DNA of 64,000 bases. Origin: DATBDN01 sp963715995. Lineage in GTDB: Bacteria > Actinomycetota > Thermoleophilia > Solirubrobacterales > Thermoleophilaceae. Below are positions 51,657-60,816 of this stretch, piece by piece (position 1 is the stretch's first letter; each line of letters opens with the position of its first letter). Under the pieces are notes generated by a model that was not told the DNA's origin, made no database searches, and saw only the letters and a program-made list of their open reading frames with translations. The DNA is taken from contig OY970283.1 of assembly GCA_963715995.1 (NCBI GenBank), positions 3,224,001-3,288,000 of the forward strand, read 5' to 3'. The translations under genes were made by a program, and so were the position numbers.

Positions 51657-52402
51657 CAGGGGCCATCATCTATGGCCGACTCGAGCTCGGCAACCCGCGG
51701 CGTCGGGCCGAACCCGGTCAGGCACCAGGTTGCGCCGGCCTCCACCCACGGGGCAGGGTCCGTGCCCGGCGGGTTGGTGACGACGATCTGGAAGGCATCA
51801 TCGGGGCGCACCGCGCGCACCTCCGCGGTCAGCTCGGCCAGCTCGGCGGGCCCGGGCAGGTCGATCGGGAAGAGACCGTCCCACTCGAGCGCGCGGCGGA
51901 GCGGCTTGCGGTTGGGCCAGCGGGCGGCCAGCCAGACCGGTATGCGCGGCTGCTGGATCGGCCGCGGCTCGAACTCGCCGTCCCAGTAGCGGGCCAGCTG
52001 AGCCAGGCCGTCGTCGAGCAGGCGCGCGCGCTCCTTGGCGTCGCCCTGCTCGCCGAACTTGGAGAACTCCCCCGAGTTGTCGCTGCCGAGCCCCGCGCCG
52101 AAGATCAGGCGGCCGCCGCTCAGGCGGTCGAGGGTGACCGTCTCGCGCGCGAGCTTGTGGATGCGGCGGCGCGCGGGCGGCGTGATCAGCGGGCCGGTGA
52201 GAATCGTCTCGGTGGCGTAGGCGATTGCCGCCATGCACACCCACGGATCCGCGAGCGCGGTGACCGGCGCGCGGTAGTCGACGTGGTCCCAGAGGAAGAA
52301 GCCGTCCCAGCCGGCAGCCTCGGCGCGCACCGCGAGCCGCGCGAGCTCACGGGCGTCGGCGAGCTCTTCGAACGGTGCGACGAAGATGCCGCGGCGGGCC
52401 AT
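51656..52402 (-). CDS. Luciferase-like (LLM) F420-dependent oxidoreductase
   Basis: A 248-residue TIM-barrel enzyme: GWDGFFLWDHVDYR near 31-44, ATETILTGPLITP (about 64-76), RLSGGRLIFGAGLGSD (about 93-108) and later IPVWLAARWPNR. These are typical of bacterial luciferase-like enzymes that use F420 or flavin; actinobacterial ones often use F420. The substrate is unknown. It ends one base into the GST gene and follows the thioesterase gene by 9 bp. Confidence 0.9.
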   Translation of the reverse strand: MARRGIFVAPFEELADARELARLAVRAEAAGWDGFFLWDHVDYRAPVTALADPWVCMAAIAYATETILTGPLITPPARRRIHKLARETVTLDRLSGGRLIFGAGLGSDNSGEFSKFGEQGDAKERARLLDDGLAQLARYWDGEFEPRPIQQPRIPVWLAARWPNRKPLRRALEWDGLFPIDLPGPAELAELTAEVRAVRPDDAFQIVVTNPPGTDPAPWVEAGATWCLTGFGPTPRVAELESAIDDGP

Positions 52403-52411
52403 GGGCCGATC

Positions 52412-53128
52412 CTATGCCGTGGCGAGTGCCACCGAGGCGTGCACGCGGCCGTCCTCGGCGGTGACCCACACAAGCTCGCTACCGCGCAGCAGCCGCACGT
52501 TGCCGGGCTGCGCCGGCTCGCGGAACTCGATCTCCGCATCGGCCGTCGCGGGATCGCCGAGCGTCTGCTCGACCGCCTCCCAGTAGGCCGCGTTGTTCAC
52601 GTGCTCTGCGATGTCGACGTCGGTCGCGCGGAAGAACCAGCTCGACTCGGCTTCGTCACCCGCCGGGTTCGGATGGCGAAGGCGCGCCTTCACCTTGCGG
52701 CCGAGCGCCGACTCCGCGTAGATGCGGTCGAAGGACTCGGGCATGGGCACCGGCAGCCGCGTGAGTGGATCGAGGTGCACCCAGATGCCCGTCACGTCGA
52801 CCAGCCCGTGCTCGCTCTCGAAGCGCACGCGGCGCTCCGCCCACAGGCGCCCGGCGCCGCTGCACCAGGTCTGCACCCTCACGTGGTCGGCAAAGCGCGG
52901 GAAGCGCTCCGCGCGAATGCGCATGCGCCGCACCACCCAGCTCGAGAGGTCGACCACGCCGGCGTCGTCCACGTCCGCGTAGGCCACGTCCTGCACCCAG
53001 CGCGCAATCGAGTCGAGCCGGATGCGCCCGCTCGGGGCCGCATCGGCAAGCCCGGGGCGCAGTGCCTGCTCGAAGACGCGCCCGGCCGTGGGCAGGGGAA
53101 CGATCTCGCTCAGCTCCACCGCTGCCAT
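52412..53128 (-). CDS. Acyl-ACP thioesterase-like protein
   Basis: A 238-residue protein with tandem hot-dog folds, like FatA/FatB-type acyl-ACP thioesterases: SGRIRLDSIARWVQDVAYAD (about 33-52), VVRRMRIRAERFPRFADHV, and a second half with DIAEHVNNAAYWEAVEQ (the catalytic Asn/His helix). It would release fatty acids from ACP or CoA. First gene of the minus-strand group thioesterase-LLM-GST-SnoaL. Confidence 0.88.
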   Translation of the reverse strand: MAAVELSEIVPLPTAGRVFEQALRPGLADAAPSGRIRLDSIARWVQDVAYADVDDAGVVDLSSWVVRRMRIRAERFPRFADHVRVQTWCSGAGRLWAERRVRFESEHGLVDVTGIWVHLDPLTRLPVPMPESFDRIYAESALGRKVKARLRHPNPAGDEAESSWFFRATDVDIAEHVNNAAYWEAVEQTLGDPATADAEIEFREPAQPGNVRLLRGSELVWVTAEDGRVHASVALATA

Positions 53129-53145
53129 GGAAGCGGGTTCGGTGG

Positions 53146-54105
53146 TCAGCGCGTGGTCTTCTTCTTCGCGTGCTTCTTCTTGTGCTTGGCCTTGTGCTTG
53201 TGCTTGTGCTTCTTGTGCTTCTTGTGCTTCGCCTTCTTGTGCTTGACGGTGGCACTCGGCTCGGGGGCGAACGCGTCGGGCACAACGGTCTTCAGCCAGT
53301 TGCGGATCGGGCCCTCAGCCACGCGCGCATAGACGCCGGGCTTGCCGGCATCACCGCAACCCGCGCCGAAGCTCGTCGCGCCGACCAGGCGCGTGGCGCC
53401 GCCGTGAACGGTCACGAGCAGCGGCCCGCCCGAGTCGCCCTGGCAAGTGTCGGTGCCGCCCTGCGGGTAGCCGGCGCAGACCATCGTCTTGGCGTCGAAG
53501 GAGCCGTCGTCGGACGCCTCGCTGAGCCCGTTCGGATACGCCTGCGCGCAGTACTGGTCGGTGGTGATCGGCACGCTTGCGAACTGCATCTGCGCAGGCG
53601 CGTCGGAGTTGTCCTCCGAGGTCGTGCCAAAGCCCGCGATCGTGGCGAGCACACCGGGGTTCCACGACGCGCGCTCGCCGACCGCCGCGATCTTCATCGG
53701 CGCGATCTTCGACGGCGTGTCCAGCTTCATCAGGGTCACGTCGTTGCCGGTGCCGTTGGTGACGATGTAGTCCGAGTCGACGACCACCTTCGACACGTTG
53801 TGGCCCTCGCCGCCGTGGCCATCCGCGTAAACGCTGCCGAGGGTCAGGTGGTAGGCGCTGGCCGGCCACGACACCGGCGTCGGGGCCAGGCCCTCGGTGC
53901 CGGAGCCCGTCGCCGAGCCGCAGTGCCCTGCGGTCATCACCCACTGCGGGGCGATCAGCGTTCCGGTGCAGCCGAACGCACCCATGATCTGGACGTTGGC
54001 CACGTACGGGAACTGACCGGCGGGCGCCGGCTTGCCGCCGACCACCGCCTGCGCTGGAGCGGCCAGGGCAAGGACGCCAAGCAGAGCTGCAAGAAATGAC
54101 CTCAC
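53146..54105 (-). CDS. Secreted trypsin-like serine protease with Lys-rich tail
   Basis: A 319-residue precursor: a signal peptide (about 1-20, ending AQAVVGG), a chymotrypsin-fold domain with the triad in TAGHC, GNDVTLMKL and CQGDSGGP, and a C-terminal tail of about 40 residues made mostly of Lys and His (HKKHKKHKHKHK type). The mature N-terminus VVGG is that of an activated trypsin. The tail could bind the wall or DNA or interact with polyanions. The GTG start overlaps the stop of the cupin gene (GTGA). Confidence 0.92.
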   Translation of the reverse strand: MRSFLAALLGVLALAAPAQAVVGGKPAPAGQFPYVANVQIMGAFGCTGTLIAPQWVMTAGHCGSATGSGTEGLAPTPVSWPASAYHLTLGSVYADGHGGEGHNVSKVVVDSDYIVTNGTGNDVTLMKLDTPSKIAPMKIAAVGERASWNPGVLATIAGFGTTSEDNSDAPAQMQFASVPITTDQYCAQAYPNGLSEASDDGSFDAKTMVCAGYPQGGTDTCQGDSGGPLLVTVHGGATRLVGATSFGAGCGDAGKPGVYARVAEGPIRNWLKTVVPDAFAPEPSATVKHKKAKHKKHKKHKHKHKAKHKKKHAKKKTTR

Positions 54106-54644
54106 GAAGAACCAACGGGCCAGGGGAACGGTCCTGGCACCCAACTTCCCTCGAGCTCCGAATAGGCAACCTTCGGATCGTCGGTCGGGACCGGTGCCTG
54201 GGCGCCGTGCTTCGCTGCAAGTGGGTCGTGCGGGTACTCGGTCACGTCGTCGGCAAGACGGGCGCCGACCATGAGGATGGCGCACGGGCCGTCGCCTGCG
54301 CCGATCGTGATGTGGCGTGTCATCGGCGCCGCGTGGAAGAAGTCCCACTTCTTCATCAAGCGCTCCTCGCCCTCGACGACCAGCAGGCACTCGCCATCCA
54401 GGACCATGAACGACTCCTGGTTGGACTCCGCGTGGTACATGGCATTTGCTTGCCCGGGCCAGAGCACATGTATGCCGATCCCGTAGTGTGGGAAGTGCGT
54501 TTCATCAGCCTCGAAGCGGATGTATTGACCCGCCGTCGGGTGCTTGAACGAGAGCGTGTCGGCCACGTTCAGGATGAACCAGCCGGGTCCCTCGGGGACG
54601 AGGCCTCCGTCGCGTTCTATGAGTTTTGCTTCCGGTACTGGCAT
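54102..54644 (-). CDS. Cupin-domain protein
   Basis: A 180-residue protein with one cupin barrel: HVLWPGQANAMYHAESNQES (about 66-85) with the first His/Glu motif, and FHAAPMTRHITIGAG (about 105-119) with the second His. It has no recognised enzyme partner. The start at ATG 54644 is chosen for the compact N-terminus. It sits upstream of, and overlaps, the trypsin gene, but a functional link is not evident. Confidence 0.85.
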   Translation of the reverse strand: MPVPEAKLIERDGGLVPEGPGWFILNVADTLSFKHPTAGQYIRFEADETHFPHYGIGIHVLWPGQANAMYHAESNQESFMVLDGECLLVVEGEERLMKKWDFFHAAPMTRHITIGAGDGPCAILMVGARLADDVTEYPHDPLAAKHGAQAPVPTDDPKVAYSELEGSWVPGPFPWPVGSS

Positions 54645-54693
54645 CCGGCGACGGTAACGAAATCCCAACTCGCTCAGCACACGAGCTTCACGA

Positions 54694-56226
54694 ATGTCCT
54701 GGAAACCTTCGCAACACTGGAAGTGGATGGCCGTCGTAGCCAGCGTGCTCGCTGTGGTGGCCGTCGCAATCGGCGCGTCGTCGGAGGATCACGCCTCGAC
54801 CACTCATGCGCCCGTGGTCCTCGTGGTGTTCGATGCGCTGCCCGTCCAGCTGCTCGAGGACGATCACGGCCAGATCGACGCGAAGCGCTTCCCCAACTTC
54901 GCCGCCTTCGCTGCGAACGGCACCTGGTACCGCCACGCGACGACGATCAGCGAGAGCACCCGCTTCTCCGTGCCCGCGATCCTCGACGGGCGCAAGCCGC
55001 GGCCGAACCTCGACTCCGACTACGCGTCGCACCCGGAGAACCTGTTCACCCTGCTCGCGCCGCGCTACCGGCTGAACGTCTCCGAGGAGGCCACGAGCAT
55101 GTGCCCGGTGCGTCTCTGCGGGCCGCCATCGACGCTGAGCGTGCTCCAGCGGCTGCGCCACGGGCGCGTGTCGCGTTTCCTGAAGGCCGTCGGGCGAATC
55201 ACCGACGGCAGCCGGCCGGAGCTCAGCTTCATCCACGTGCTGATGCCGCACGAGCCGCGCCAGTTCCTGCCCGACGGCCAGGCCTACACCTACAGCGGCA
55301 CGCCCGACCCGCTGACCGGCACGCCGTCCATGGACCGCCGCTTCCTGACCGAGCAGGTCGAGCAGCGAACCATCCTCCAGCTCGAATACACCGACCACCT
55401 GCTCGGCGAGCTGGTCGCGCACATGAAACGCGAGGGGGTATGGGACAAGTCGATCGTCGCGCTCACCTCGGACCACGGTGAGTCGTTCCGCGTGAAGAAC
55501 GGCCCCGCGGCCCCGTTCCGCGTCGGCCAGCTGACCTATCGCCGCGCCGCCAGCGAGCGCAACCTCCAGGACATCGCGGGGATCGCGATGTTCGTCAAGT
55601 ACCCCGGCCAGCGTGGAGGCGTGACCGACTCGCGTTTCGTGCACAGCGTGGACCTCTTCCCCACGATCCTGAAGGCCGCCGGCATGCCCCTGCCGGGCGG
55701 CCTCATGGGGACGGCGCTGAACGCTTCGCGCTACCACGGGCACAGCGACATCACGGTCTACAAGCAGGACGGGGAGCTGCTCAGGATGCCGGCGTCGCGC
55801 TGGCTCGCGCGCGTGAGCCAGTCGAAGAGCCACGAGCTGAGCCTGTTCGGCACGGGCGACGACGACCTGTTCGACCTGGGCCCGGCCCCGCAGTTGCGTG
55901 GAACCGCGGTCTCGTCACTCCAGCTCGGGCCGCGCACGCACCTGCGCGCGACCGTGTTCGACGCCGGCCTCTACGCGCGCGTGCGCAGCCACTCGAGCTT
56001 CATCCCCGCGCAGGCTTTCGGGCGCCTGCACGGGGGCAAGGCGGCCGGGCACAACCTGCTGTTCGCGCTGAACGGCACCGTCGTGGCCACGGCGCCGTCG
56101 TTCGCTCCGGTCGATCCAGGGAACTGGAGCTTCTCGGTGATGCTGTCGCCGACGGCGTTCCACGATGGGGCGAACCGGCTCCAGATCTTCGAGTGGCTCG
56201 GCGGTAACCGCGCCCGGCTGCTTTAG
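54694..56226 (+). CDS. Membrane-anchored sulfatase-family hydrolase
   Basis: A 510-residue protein with one N-terminal TM helix (about 11-28), then an alkaline-phosphatase/sulfatase fold: VVLVVFDALPVQLLE (metal Asp), TISESTRFSVPAILDG (with a Thr/Ser nucleophile region instead of the C/SxPxR sulfatase motif), FIHVLMPHEPRQFLP and LTSDHGESF (metal Asp/His). Such proteins may be lipoteichoic-acid-synthase-like or phosphoethanolamine-type transferases. The catalytic domain would lie outside the membrane. The C-terminal 120 residues are of unknown fold. Confidence 0.85.
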   Translation: MSWKPSQHWKWMAVVASVLAVVAVAIGASSEDHASTTHAPVVLVVFDALPVQLLEDDHGQIDAKRFPNFAAFAANGTWYRHATTISESTRFSVPAILDGRKPRPNLDSDYASHPENLFTLLAPRYRLNVSEEATSMCPVRLCGPPSTLSVLQRLRHGRVSRFLKAVGRITDGSRPELSFIHVLMPHEPRQFLPDGQAYTYSGTPDPLTGTPSMDRRFLTEQVEQRTILQLEYTDHLLGELVAHMKREGVWDKSIVALTSDHGESFRVKNGPAAPFRVGQLTYRRAASERNLQDIAGIAMFVKYPGQRGGVTDSRFVHSVDLFPTILKAAGMPLPGGLMGTALNASRYHGHSDITVYKQDGELLRMPASRWLARVSQSKSHELSLFGTGDDDLFDLGPAPQLRGTAVSSLQLGPRTHLRATVFDAGLYARVRSHSSFIPAQAFGRLHGGKAAGHNLLFALNGTVVATAPSFAPVDPGNWSFSVMLSPTAFHDGANRLQIFEWLGGNRARLL

Positions 56227-57158
56227 ACGGCCGGCGTCTGCTCCGCGAACTCGTCGGCGCGCGCCAGGTCGAAGTCGCCGGCGTCGCTGCCCAGCCCGGC
56301 TGCGACCAGCGATGCGCAGGCGCTCCCAAGCCGCGCGGCGTCGGCGGGCTTGCGCCCAAGCGACAGCGCGCGCATGAAGCCCGCGCTGTAGGCGTCGCCG
56401 CAACCGGTTGTGTCCACGACGTCGGTCTGGAATGCCGGCACGCGCTCGGCGCCGTCGGCGCTCACCACCAGGCTGCCGCTCGCCCCGCAGGTGATCGCGC
56501 AACCGCCGATGCCGCGCTCGATCAGCGCCGCGCCCGCCGTCTCGGCGTCATCGGCGCCGGTCAGCTTGATCGCCTGGTCCTCGTTCGGGAGGAACCAGTC
56601 GACGTGCTCCAGCGCGGGGGCGATCATGTCGAGCAGCTCTGGCCAGCCGTCGGCCAGGATGTCGGCGGAGGTGCGCACGCCGTGCTCGCCGCAGAACGTG
56701 AGGATCTCCGGCGCCAGCTCGTGCATGAACTCGGGCCCTCCCAGGTGCAGGGTGTCGGCCTGCTCGATCAGGTCCCAGGGCACGTCCTCGCGCGTGAAGC
56801 TGGCGTTGGCTCCGATCACGTGCAGCGCCGGGCGGTCGCCGTTCGGGCGGATCGGCAGCACGCTCGCGGAGGTCTGCACGCCGTCCCTGCGCGCGAGCTG
56901 GCCGGTCTCGACCCCCAGCCGCTCGAGCATGGTCGTGAGCAGGTCGCCAAGGTCGTCGGCGCCGATCGCGCCGACGCTGACCGTACGTGCGCCGAGCTTG
57001 GCCATCGTGATCGCGGTGCCGCCGGCGGCGCCCGCGGGCGACACGCGGATCTGCTCGATCAGCGCGCCGCCCTGACCCTCGGGAATCTCCTCCACGTACT
57101 TGGCGTGCACGTCGAGCACGTGCGCGCCGAGTGCGATGAACAGCGGTGCATCGCTCAT
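56223..57158 (-). CDS. PfkB-family sugar or nucleoside kinase
   Basis: A 311-residue ribokinase-fold kinase: GGTAITMAKLGART (about 45-58), GADDLGD, and the C-terminal PfkB signature VVDTTGCGDAYSAGF (about 257-271) with the catalytic Asp. It phosphorylates a sugar or nucleoside. The start ATG overlaps by 4 bp the end of the class II aldolase gene, so the two form an operon; a kinase followed by an aldolase acting on the sugar phosphate is a natural pair. The substrate is not readable. Confidence 0.92.
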   Translation of the reverse strand: MSDAPLFIALGAHVLDVHAKYVEEIPEGQGGALIEQIRVSPAGAAGGTAITMAKLGARTVSVGAIGADDLGDLLTTMLERLGVETGQLARRDGVQTSASVLPIRPNGDRPALHVIGANASFTREDVPWDLIEQADTLHLGGPEFMHELAPEILTFCGEHGVRTSADILADGWPELLDMIAPALEHVDWFLPNEDQAIKLTGADDAETAGAALIERGIGGCAITCGASGSLVVSADGAERVPAFQTDVVDTTGCGDAYSAGFMRALSLGRKPADAARLGSACASLVAAGLGSDAGDFDLARADEFAEQTPAV

Positions 57159-57805
57159 TCGCCTGCCTCCTTGGTCTGCCCGTAGCCCAGCCGCATCGCC
57201 TGCGTCGCGACGTCCTGGAGCTGCTCGTCGCTCAGCGCGGCGGGTTGGCCGAGTGCCCGTGCCCGCCAGTAGACGGTGCACGCCCACTCCACCAGCAGCG
57301 TGGTCTCCACAGCCGTGTCGAGGTCGTGGCCGTAGCCGACATGGCCGTGGTTCTGCATCAGGCAGGCGGTGCGGCCTGCGAGCGCCTGCTCCACGTTGTG
57401 CGCCAGCTCCTCGGTACCGAAGGTCGCGTACGGCGCCACCTTGAGCGATCCGCCGAACATCAGCATCGAGTAGTGCACGGCGGGCACCTCGTCGACCACG
57501 CACGAGAGCGCGGTCGCATAGGGCGCGTGCGTGTGCACCACAGCGCCGGCGTCCAGCCGGTCGTAGAGCAGCAGGTGCAACGCCAGCTCCGAGGTCGGCG
57601 CGAGCGGCCCGTCAACCAGCGCGCCGCTGCGATCGACAACCGCCATCTCCTCCGCGCGCATGTGGCCGAAGACGCCGCCGGTGGGCGTGACCACCACATG
57701 CTCGCCCGCGCGCATGCTCACGTTGCCCGCGGTGCCGACCACCAGCCCCTCGGTCGCCAGCCGCGCGCAGGCCGCCGCCACCTGTTCGCGGGCCGCTTCG
57801 AGCAC
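57155..57805 (-). CDS. Class II aldolase (fuculose-phosphate aldolase type)
   Basis: A 216-residue zinc aldolase: GTAGNVSMRAG and TPTGG (phosphate-binding), VHTHAPYAT (two zinc His) and NHGHVGYG (third His), with SELALHLLLY. It cleaves a ketose 1-phosphate to dihydroxyacetone phosphate and an aldehyde. Directly upstream of the kinase gene with a 4-bp overlap. GTG start at 57805. Confidence 0.92.
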   Translation of the reverse strand: MLEAAREQVAAACARLATEGLVVGTAGNVSMRAGEHVVVTPTGGVFGHMRAEEMAVVDRSGALVDGPLAPTSELALHLLLYDRLDAGAVVHTHAPYATALSCVVDEVPAVHYSMLMFGGSLKVAPYATFGTEELAHNVEQALAGRTACLMQNHGHVGYGHDLDTAVETTLLVEWACTVYWRARALGQPAALSDEQLQDVATQAMRLGYGQTKEAGE

Positions 57806-57852
57806 GGCGCGGAGCGTAGGACACCGGCGAGGAAGCGGTAGGGTCCCGGCGC

Positions 57853-58266
57853 GTGGATCTCGAAGATCTGGTGCGGCTGCAGAACCAATTCATGATCGGC
57901 TTCGACCTCGTGCTGGGGTCGGCCACGCTCGTCGCCCCGCGCGCGACGCTGCGGTTGCTGGGGCACGAGGAGCCATCGCCGGAGGTCATCGCCGGGTTCC
58001 GGCGGCTGTCGTGGGTCTGGCTCACGTTCTCCGCCGCGCACGCGAACGCCGAGCGCCGCGGCGAGCCGCAGGACTGGTGGGCACTCGCATGGCTGCGCGG
58101 CACAGAGATGCTCGCCGACCCGATCTGGTCGTCCTCGCCCGGCTGGCGCCGGCCCGGAAGCCGCCCGTCGCTGTGGTTCTCGGGTGTGGCGAACACGGCG
58201 ATGACAGCCGGCTTCGCCTGGATGGCCACGCGCAAGCCCGCGAAGCGCCGGTTCCTGCGCCGCTAG
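57853..58266 (+). CDS. Small membrane-associated protein of unknown function
   Basis: A 137-residue protein with weakly hydrophobic helices (FMIGFDLVLGSATLVAP; SLWFSGVANTAMTAGF) and a basic C-terminus. It has no recognised family. The start is GTG 57853. It is divergent from the aldolase gene (47 bp). Confidence 0.65.
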   Translation: MDLEDLVRLQNQFMIGFDLVLGSATLVAPRATLRLLGHEEPSPEVIAGFRRLSWVWLTFSAAHANAERRGEPQDWWALAWLRGTEMLADPIWSSSPGWRRPGSRPSLWFSGVANTAMTAGFAWMATRKPAKRRFLRR

Positions 58267-58335
58267 CGCCTCCGCCGGCACGCTCACTGCCGAAATCCGC
58301 CGGGGCCGTGATTTGCGGTTAGCATCCGCGCCCGC

Positions 58336-58596
58336 GTGGACCTTCGCCGGGAGCAAGTCGTTGTCGAGATCGAGCGTTACCGCATCCAGGGCGCTCTGCA
58401 TCTGCCTGCCGAGGGCTACCGCTCGCGGCTGTCGGACTACATGAACCAGCGCGAGGCTGAGTTCCTGCCGATGACCGACTGCACGATCACCACGCTCGAG
58501 ACCGCATCGGAGCGCTCCGTTCCGTTTCTGCTCGTGGCGCGCCGCCACGTGCGCCTGATCGCGCCGGTCGATCCCAACGAGGACCGGCTCGCGTAG
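58336..58596 (+). CDS. Small conserved-type protein of unknown function
   Basis: An 86-residue soluble protein (RYRIQGALHLPAEGYRSRLS; LVARRHVRLIAPVDP) that looks like a beta-rich single domain. Its family function is not known to me. GTG start at 58336. The epimerase gene follows after 13 bp. Confidence 0.7.
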   Translation: MDLRREQVVVEIERYRIQGALHLPAEGYRSRLSDYMNQREAEFLPMTDCTITTLETASERSVPFLLVARRHVRLIAPVDPNEDRLA

Positions 58597-58609
58597 CGGG
58601 CCGCAGCGT

Positions 58610-59617
58610 ATGGGTCTGACAGTCGCGATCACCGGGCCGACAGGCGACATCGGCCGTGCGCTTCTGCGCCAGCTCGACAAGGCGCCCGAGGTCGATCGCA
58701 TCATCGGGATGGCGCGGCGCCCGTTCAACCCGTCGGAACTCGGGCTCGAGAAGACCGAGTACCGCCAGGGCGACATCCTCGACCAGGACTCGATCAGCGG
58801 CCTCATGGACGGCGCCGACGTGCTCGTGCACCTCGCCTTCATCATCCTCGGCGGGCGCGACGAGACGAAGAGCGTCAACCTCGAAGGCACGCGCAACGTG
58901 TTCGAGGCAGCGGTGTCGGGAGGTGTCAAGCGCTTTGTCTACACGTCCTCGGTGGCTGCCTACGGCTTCCACGAGGACAACCCGCAGCCGCTCACCGAGG
59001 AGGTCGCCCCGAAGGGCACCGAGGAGTTCTATTACTCCGCGCAGAAGGCGGAGCTCGAGCGCGAGCTGCACCGCCTGGTGGGCGACAGCGAGGTCGAGTC
59101 CTACGTCTTCCGCCCCTGCGTCGTCGCCGGGCCGGATGCGCTGACAATGGTCTCGGCGCTCCTCGAGCAGGTCCAGCTCGGCGGGCGGCTTCCGCAGATC
59201 ACGTCGTTCTTGAGCAGCGTCCCGTTCCTCAAGCCGGTCCTGCCCGACCCGGGCATCCCGTTCCAGCTCGTGCACCACGACGACGTCGCCCAGGCGCTGG
59301 TCGCGGCCATCACCGGACGCGGCGAGCCGGGGATCTACAACCTCGCGGGCGACGGCACGATCTCATTCGGGGACTTCGCCTCCGCGCTCGGCTGGTACTC
59401 CGTCCGGGTTCCGAAGTTCAGCGTCGACCTGACCGCCGAGCTCATCGGGCGCATTCCGTTCGCCCCGTCGGAGTTCTCGTGGATCAACGCTGCGCGCGTG
59501 CCGGTGGTGATGGACGCGCAGAAGGCACGCGAGAAACTGGGCTGGGACCCGGCCTACGACACCCGTGCGACGCTCGCCGAGACGATCGACGGCGCACGGG
59601 ACGAAGGGCTCATCTAG
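58610..59617 (+). CDS. NAD-dependent epimerase/dehydratase (extended SDR)
   Basis: A 335-residue Rossmann enzyme: GPTGDIG at 8-14 as the NAD(P)-binding loop (family form GxxGxxG), VYTSSVAAYG with Ser, and YYSAQKAE with catalytic Tyr and Lys, then RPCVVAGPD. This is the extended SDR fold acting on nucleotide sugars or related compounds. The substrate is not readable from the neighbours. Confidence 0.9.
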   Translation: MGLTVAITGPTGDIGRALLRQLDKAPEVDRIIGMARRPFNPSELGLEKTEYRQGDILDQDSISGLMDGADVLVHLAFIILGGRDETKSVNLEGTRNVFEAAVSGGVKRFVYTSSVAAYGFHEDNPQPLTEEVAPKGTEEFYYSAQKAELERELHRLVGDSEVESYVFRPCVVAGPDALTMVSALLEQVQLGGRLPQITSFLSSVPFLKPVLPDPGIPFQLVHHDDVAQALVAAITGRGEPGIYNLAGDGTISFGDFASALGWYSVRVPKFSVDLTAELIGRIPFAPSEFSWINAARVPVVMDAQKAREKLGWDPAYDTRATLAETIDGARDEGLI

Positions 59618-59709
59618 CGGCCCGGGACCTCGGTCCTGTCGAACATCCGTCGAGCCAGGGACATTCTTTCTTCCAGGACGGCTCGTGGCGTGCCGATCAG
59701 TAACCCAAG

Positions 59710-60816
59710 ATGACTGGGTTCGGCTCTCCCCTCCGACAGCGTCTCGGCCTGCGCCCGAGCGCTGATGCGTCGCTCCTGACCGTGGCAGACGCGTCGATCA
59801 TGGCGCGCGCGCTGATGTACCTGCTGGCAGCGGTCGGCACCGCGGTGATCGCCTCGGTAGCCGTGCCGGACGCGCCACTCAACGGCCACCACGCGGGCCC
59901 GGTGTTCGCGGGTATCGCCTACGTGGCGGCGATCGGCGTGTTCGCAGGCTTCGAGCGACTGCCCTCCTGGGCGCTGCACGCACTGCTGATCGGCGTGACG
60001 GGCCTGATCGTCTGGGCCGTCTACGAGAGCGGCGACGCCGGCAGCCCGTACACCATCTTCCTCGTCTGGGTCGCGATCTACGCGGCCTTCTTCTTCGGGC
60101 CGCTCGGCACGGCGCTCCAGGTGGCGGCGATGCTCGCCGGTTACGGCGGGGCTCTGCTCGCCCTCGGCGATCAGGCCGATGCGGCGGCGCTGCACTTCGC
60201 GCTGACCGCGTCCGCGCTCGTGCTGCTGGCCGGCGCGATCCAGGCGCTGACGGGGCGCGTGGCGCGCCTGGTCTCCCGGCTACAGGAGATCTCGCGCACG
60301 GACTCGGTGACCGGGCTCTACGACAACTCCGCCTTCGCCCAGATGCTGGAGATCGAGATCGAGCGCGCGCGCCGCAGCGGTAACCGCCTGGGCCTGGTGC
60401 TTGGCGATCTCGGCGACGTGGCCGGGCGCGCCCCCGAGGTCGGGCTGATCCAGAGCGTCGGCGCGCTGTTCGGCGCGACGCCCCGCCAGATCGACATGTG
60501 TGCGCGTCTTGACAACGGGCGCTTCGCGATGCTGCTGCCCTACACCGACGAGCATGGCTCGTACCTGGTCGCCGAGCGCATGCGCGAGCGCGTGGCCGTG
60601 CTGGCCGGCGGCGGCGCGACGATGACCTTCGGCGTGGCCGGCTTCCCGCGCGCGGGCGCGACAGGCCAGGCGCTCCTGCGCGCGGCCGAGGCCGTCCTCG
60701 ACGAGGCCCATGCGGCCGGTGGCGACCGCGTGGTCGTCTACCAGAAGCACGCCTCGAACAGCATCGTCGAGATCGACGTCGACGACGCTCGGGAGTCCGA
60801 GCTCCAGCTCAGCTGA
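59710..60816 (+). CDS. Membrane protein with degenerate GGDEF domain
   Basis: A 368-residue protein with six TM helices (about 30-180) and a C-terminal GGDEF-type domain (about 195-345). The start of that domain (RTDSVTGLYDNSAF) is typical, but the catalytic GGDEF is replaced by DNGRF, so it should not make cyclic di-GMP; it may bind a nucleotide or act as a sensor. It is convergent with a second, intact GGDEF gene, overlapping by 8 bp. Confidence 0.88.
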   Translation: MTGFGSPLRQRLGLRPSADASLLTVADASIMARALMYLLAAVGTAVIASVAVPDAPLNGHHAGPVFAGIAYVAAIGVFAGFERLPSWALHALLIGVTGLIVWAVYESGDAGSPYTIFLVWVAIYAAFFFGPLGTALQVAAMLAGYGGALLALGDQADAAALHFALTASALVLLAGAIQALTGRVARLVSRLQEISRTDSVTGLYDNSAFAQMLEIEIERARRSGNRLGLVLGDLGDVAGRAPEVGLIQSVGALFGATPRQIDMCARLDNGRFAMLLPYTDEHGSYLVAERMRERVAVLAGGGATMTFGVAGFPRAGATGQALLRAAEAVLDEAHAAGGDRVVVYQKHASNSIVEIDVDDARESELQLS

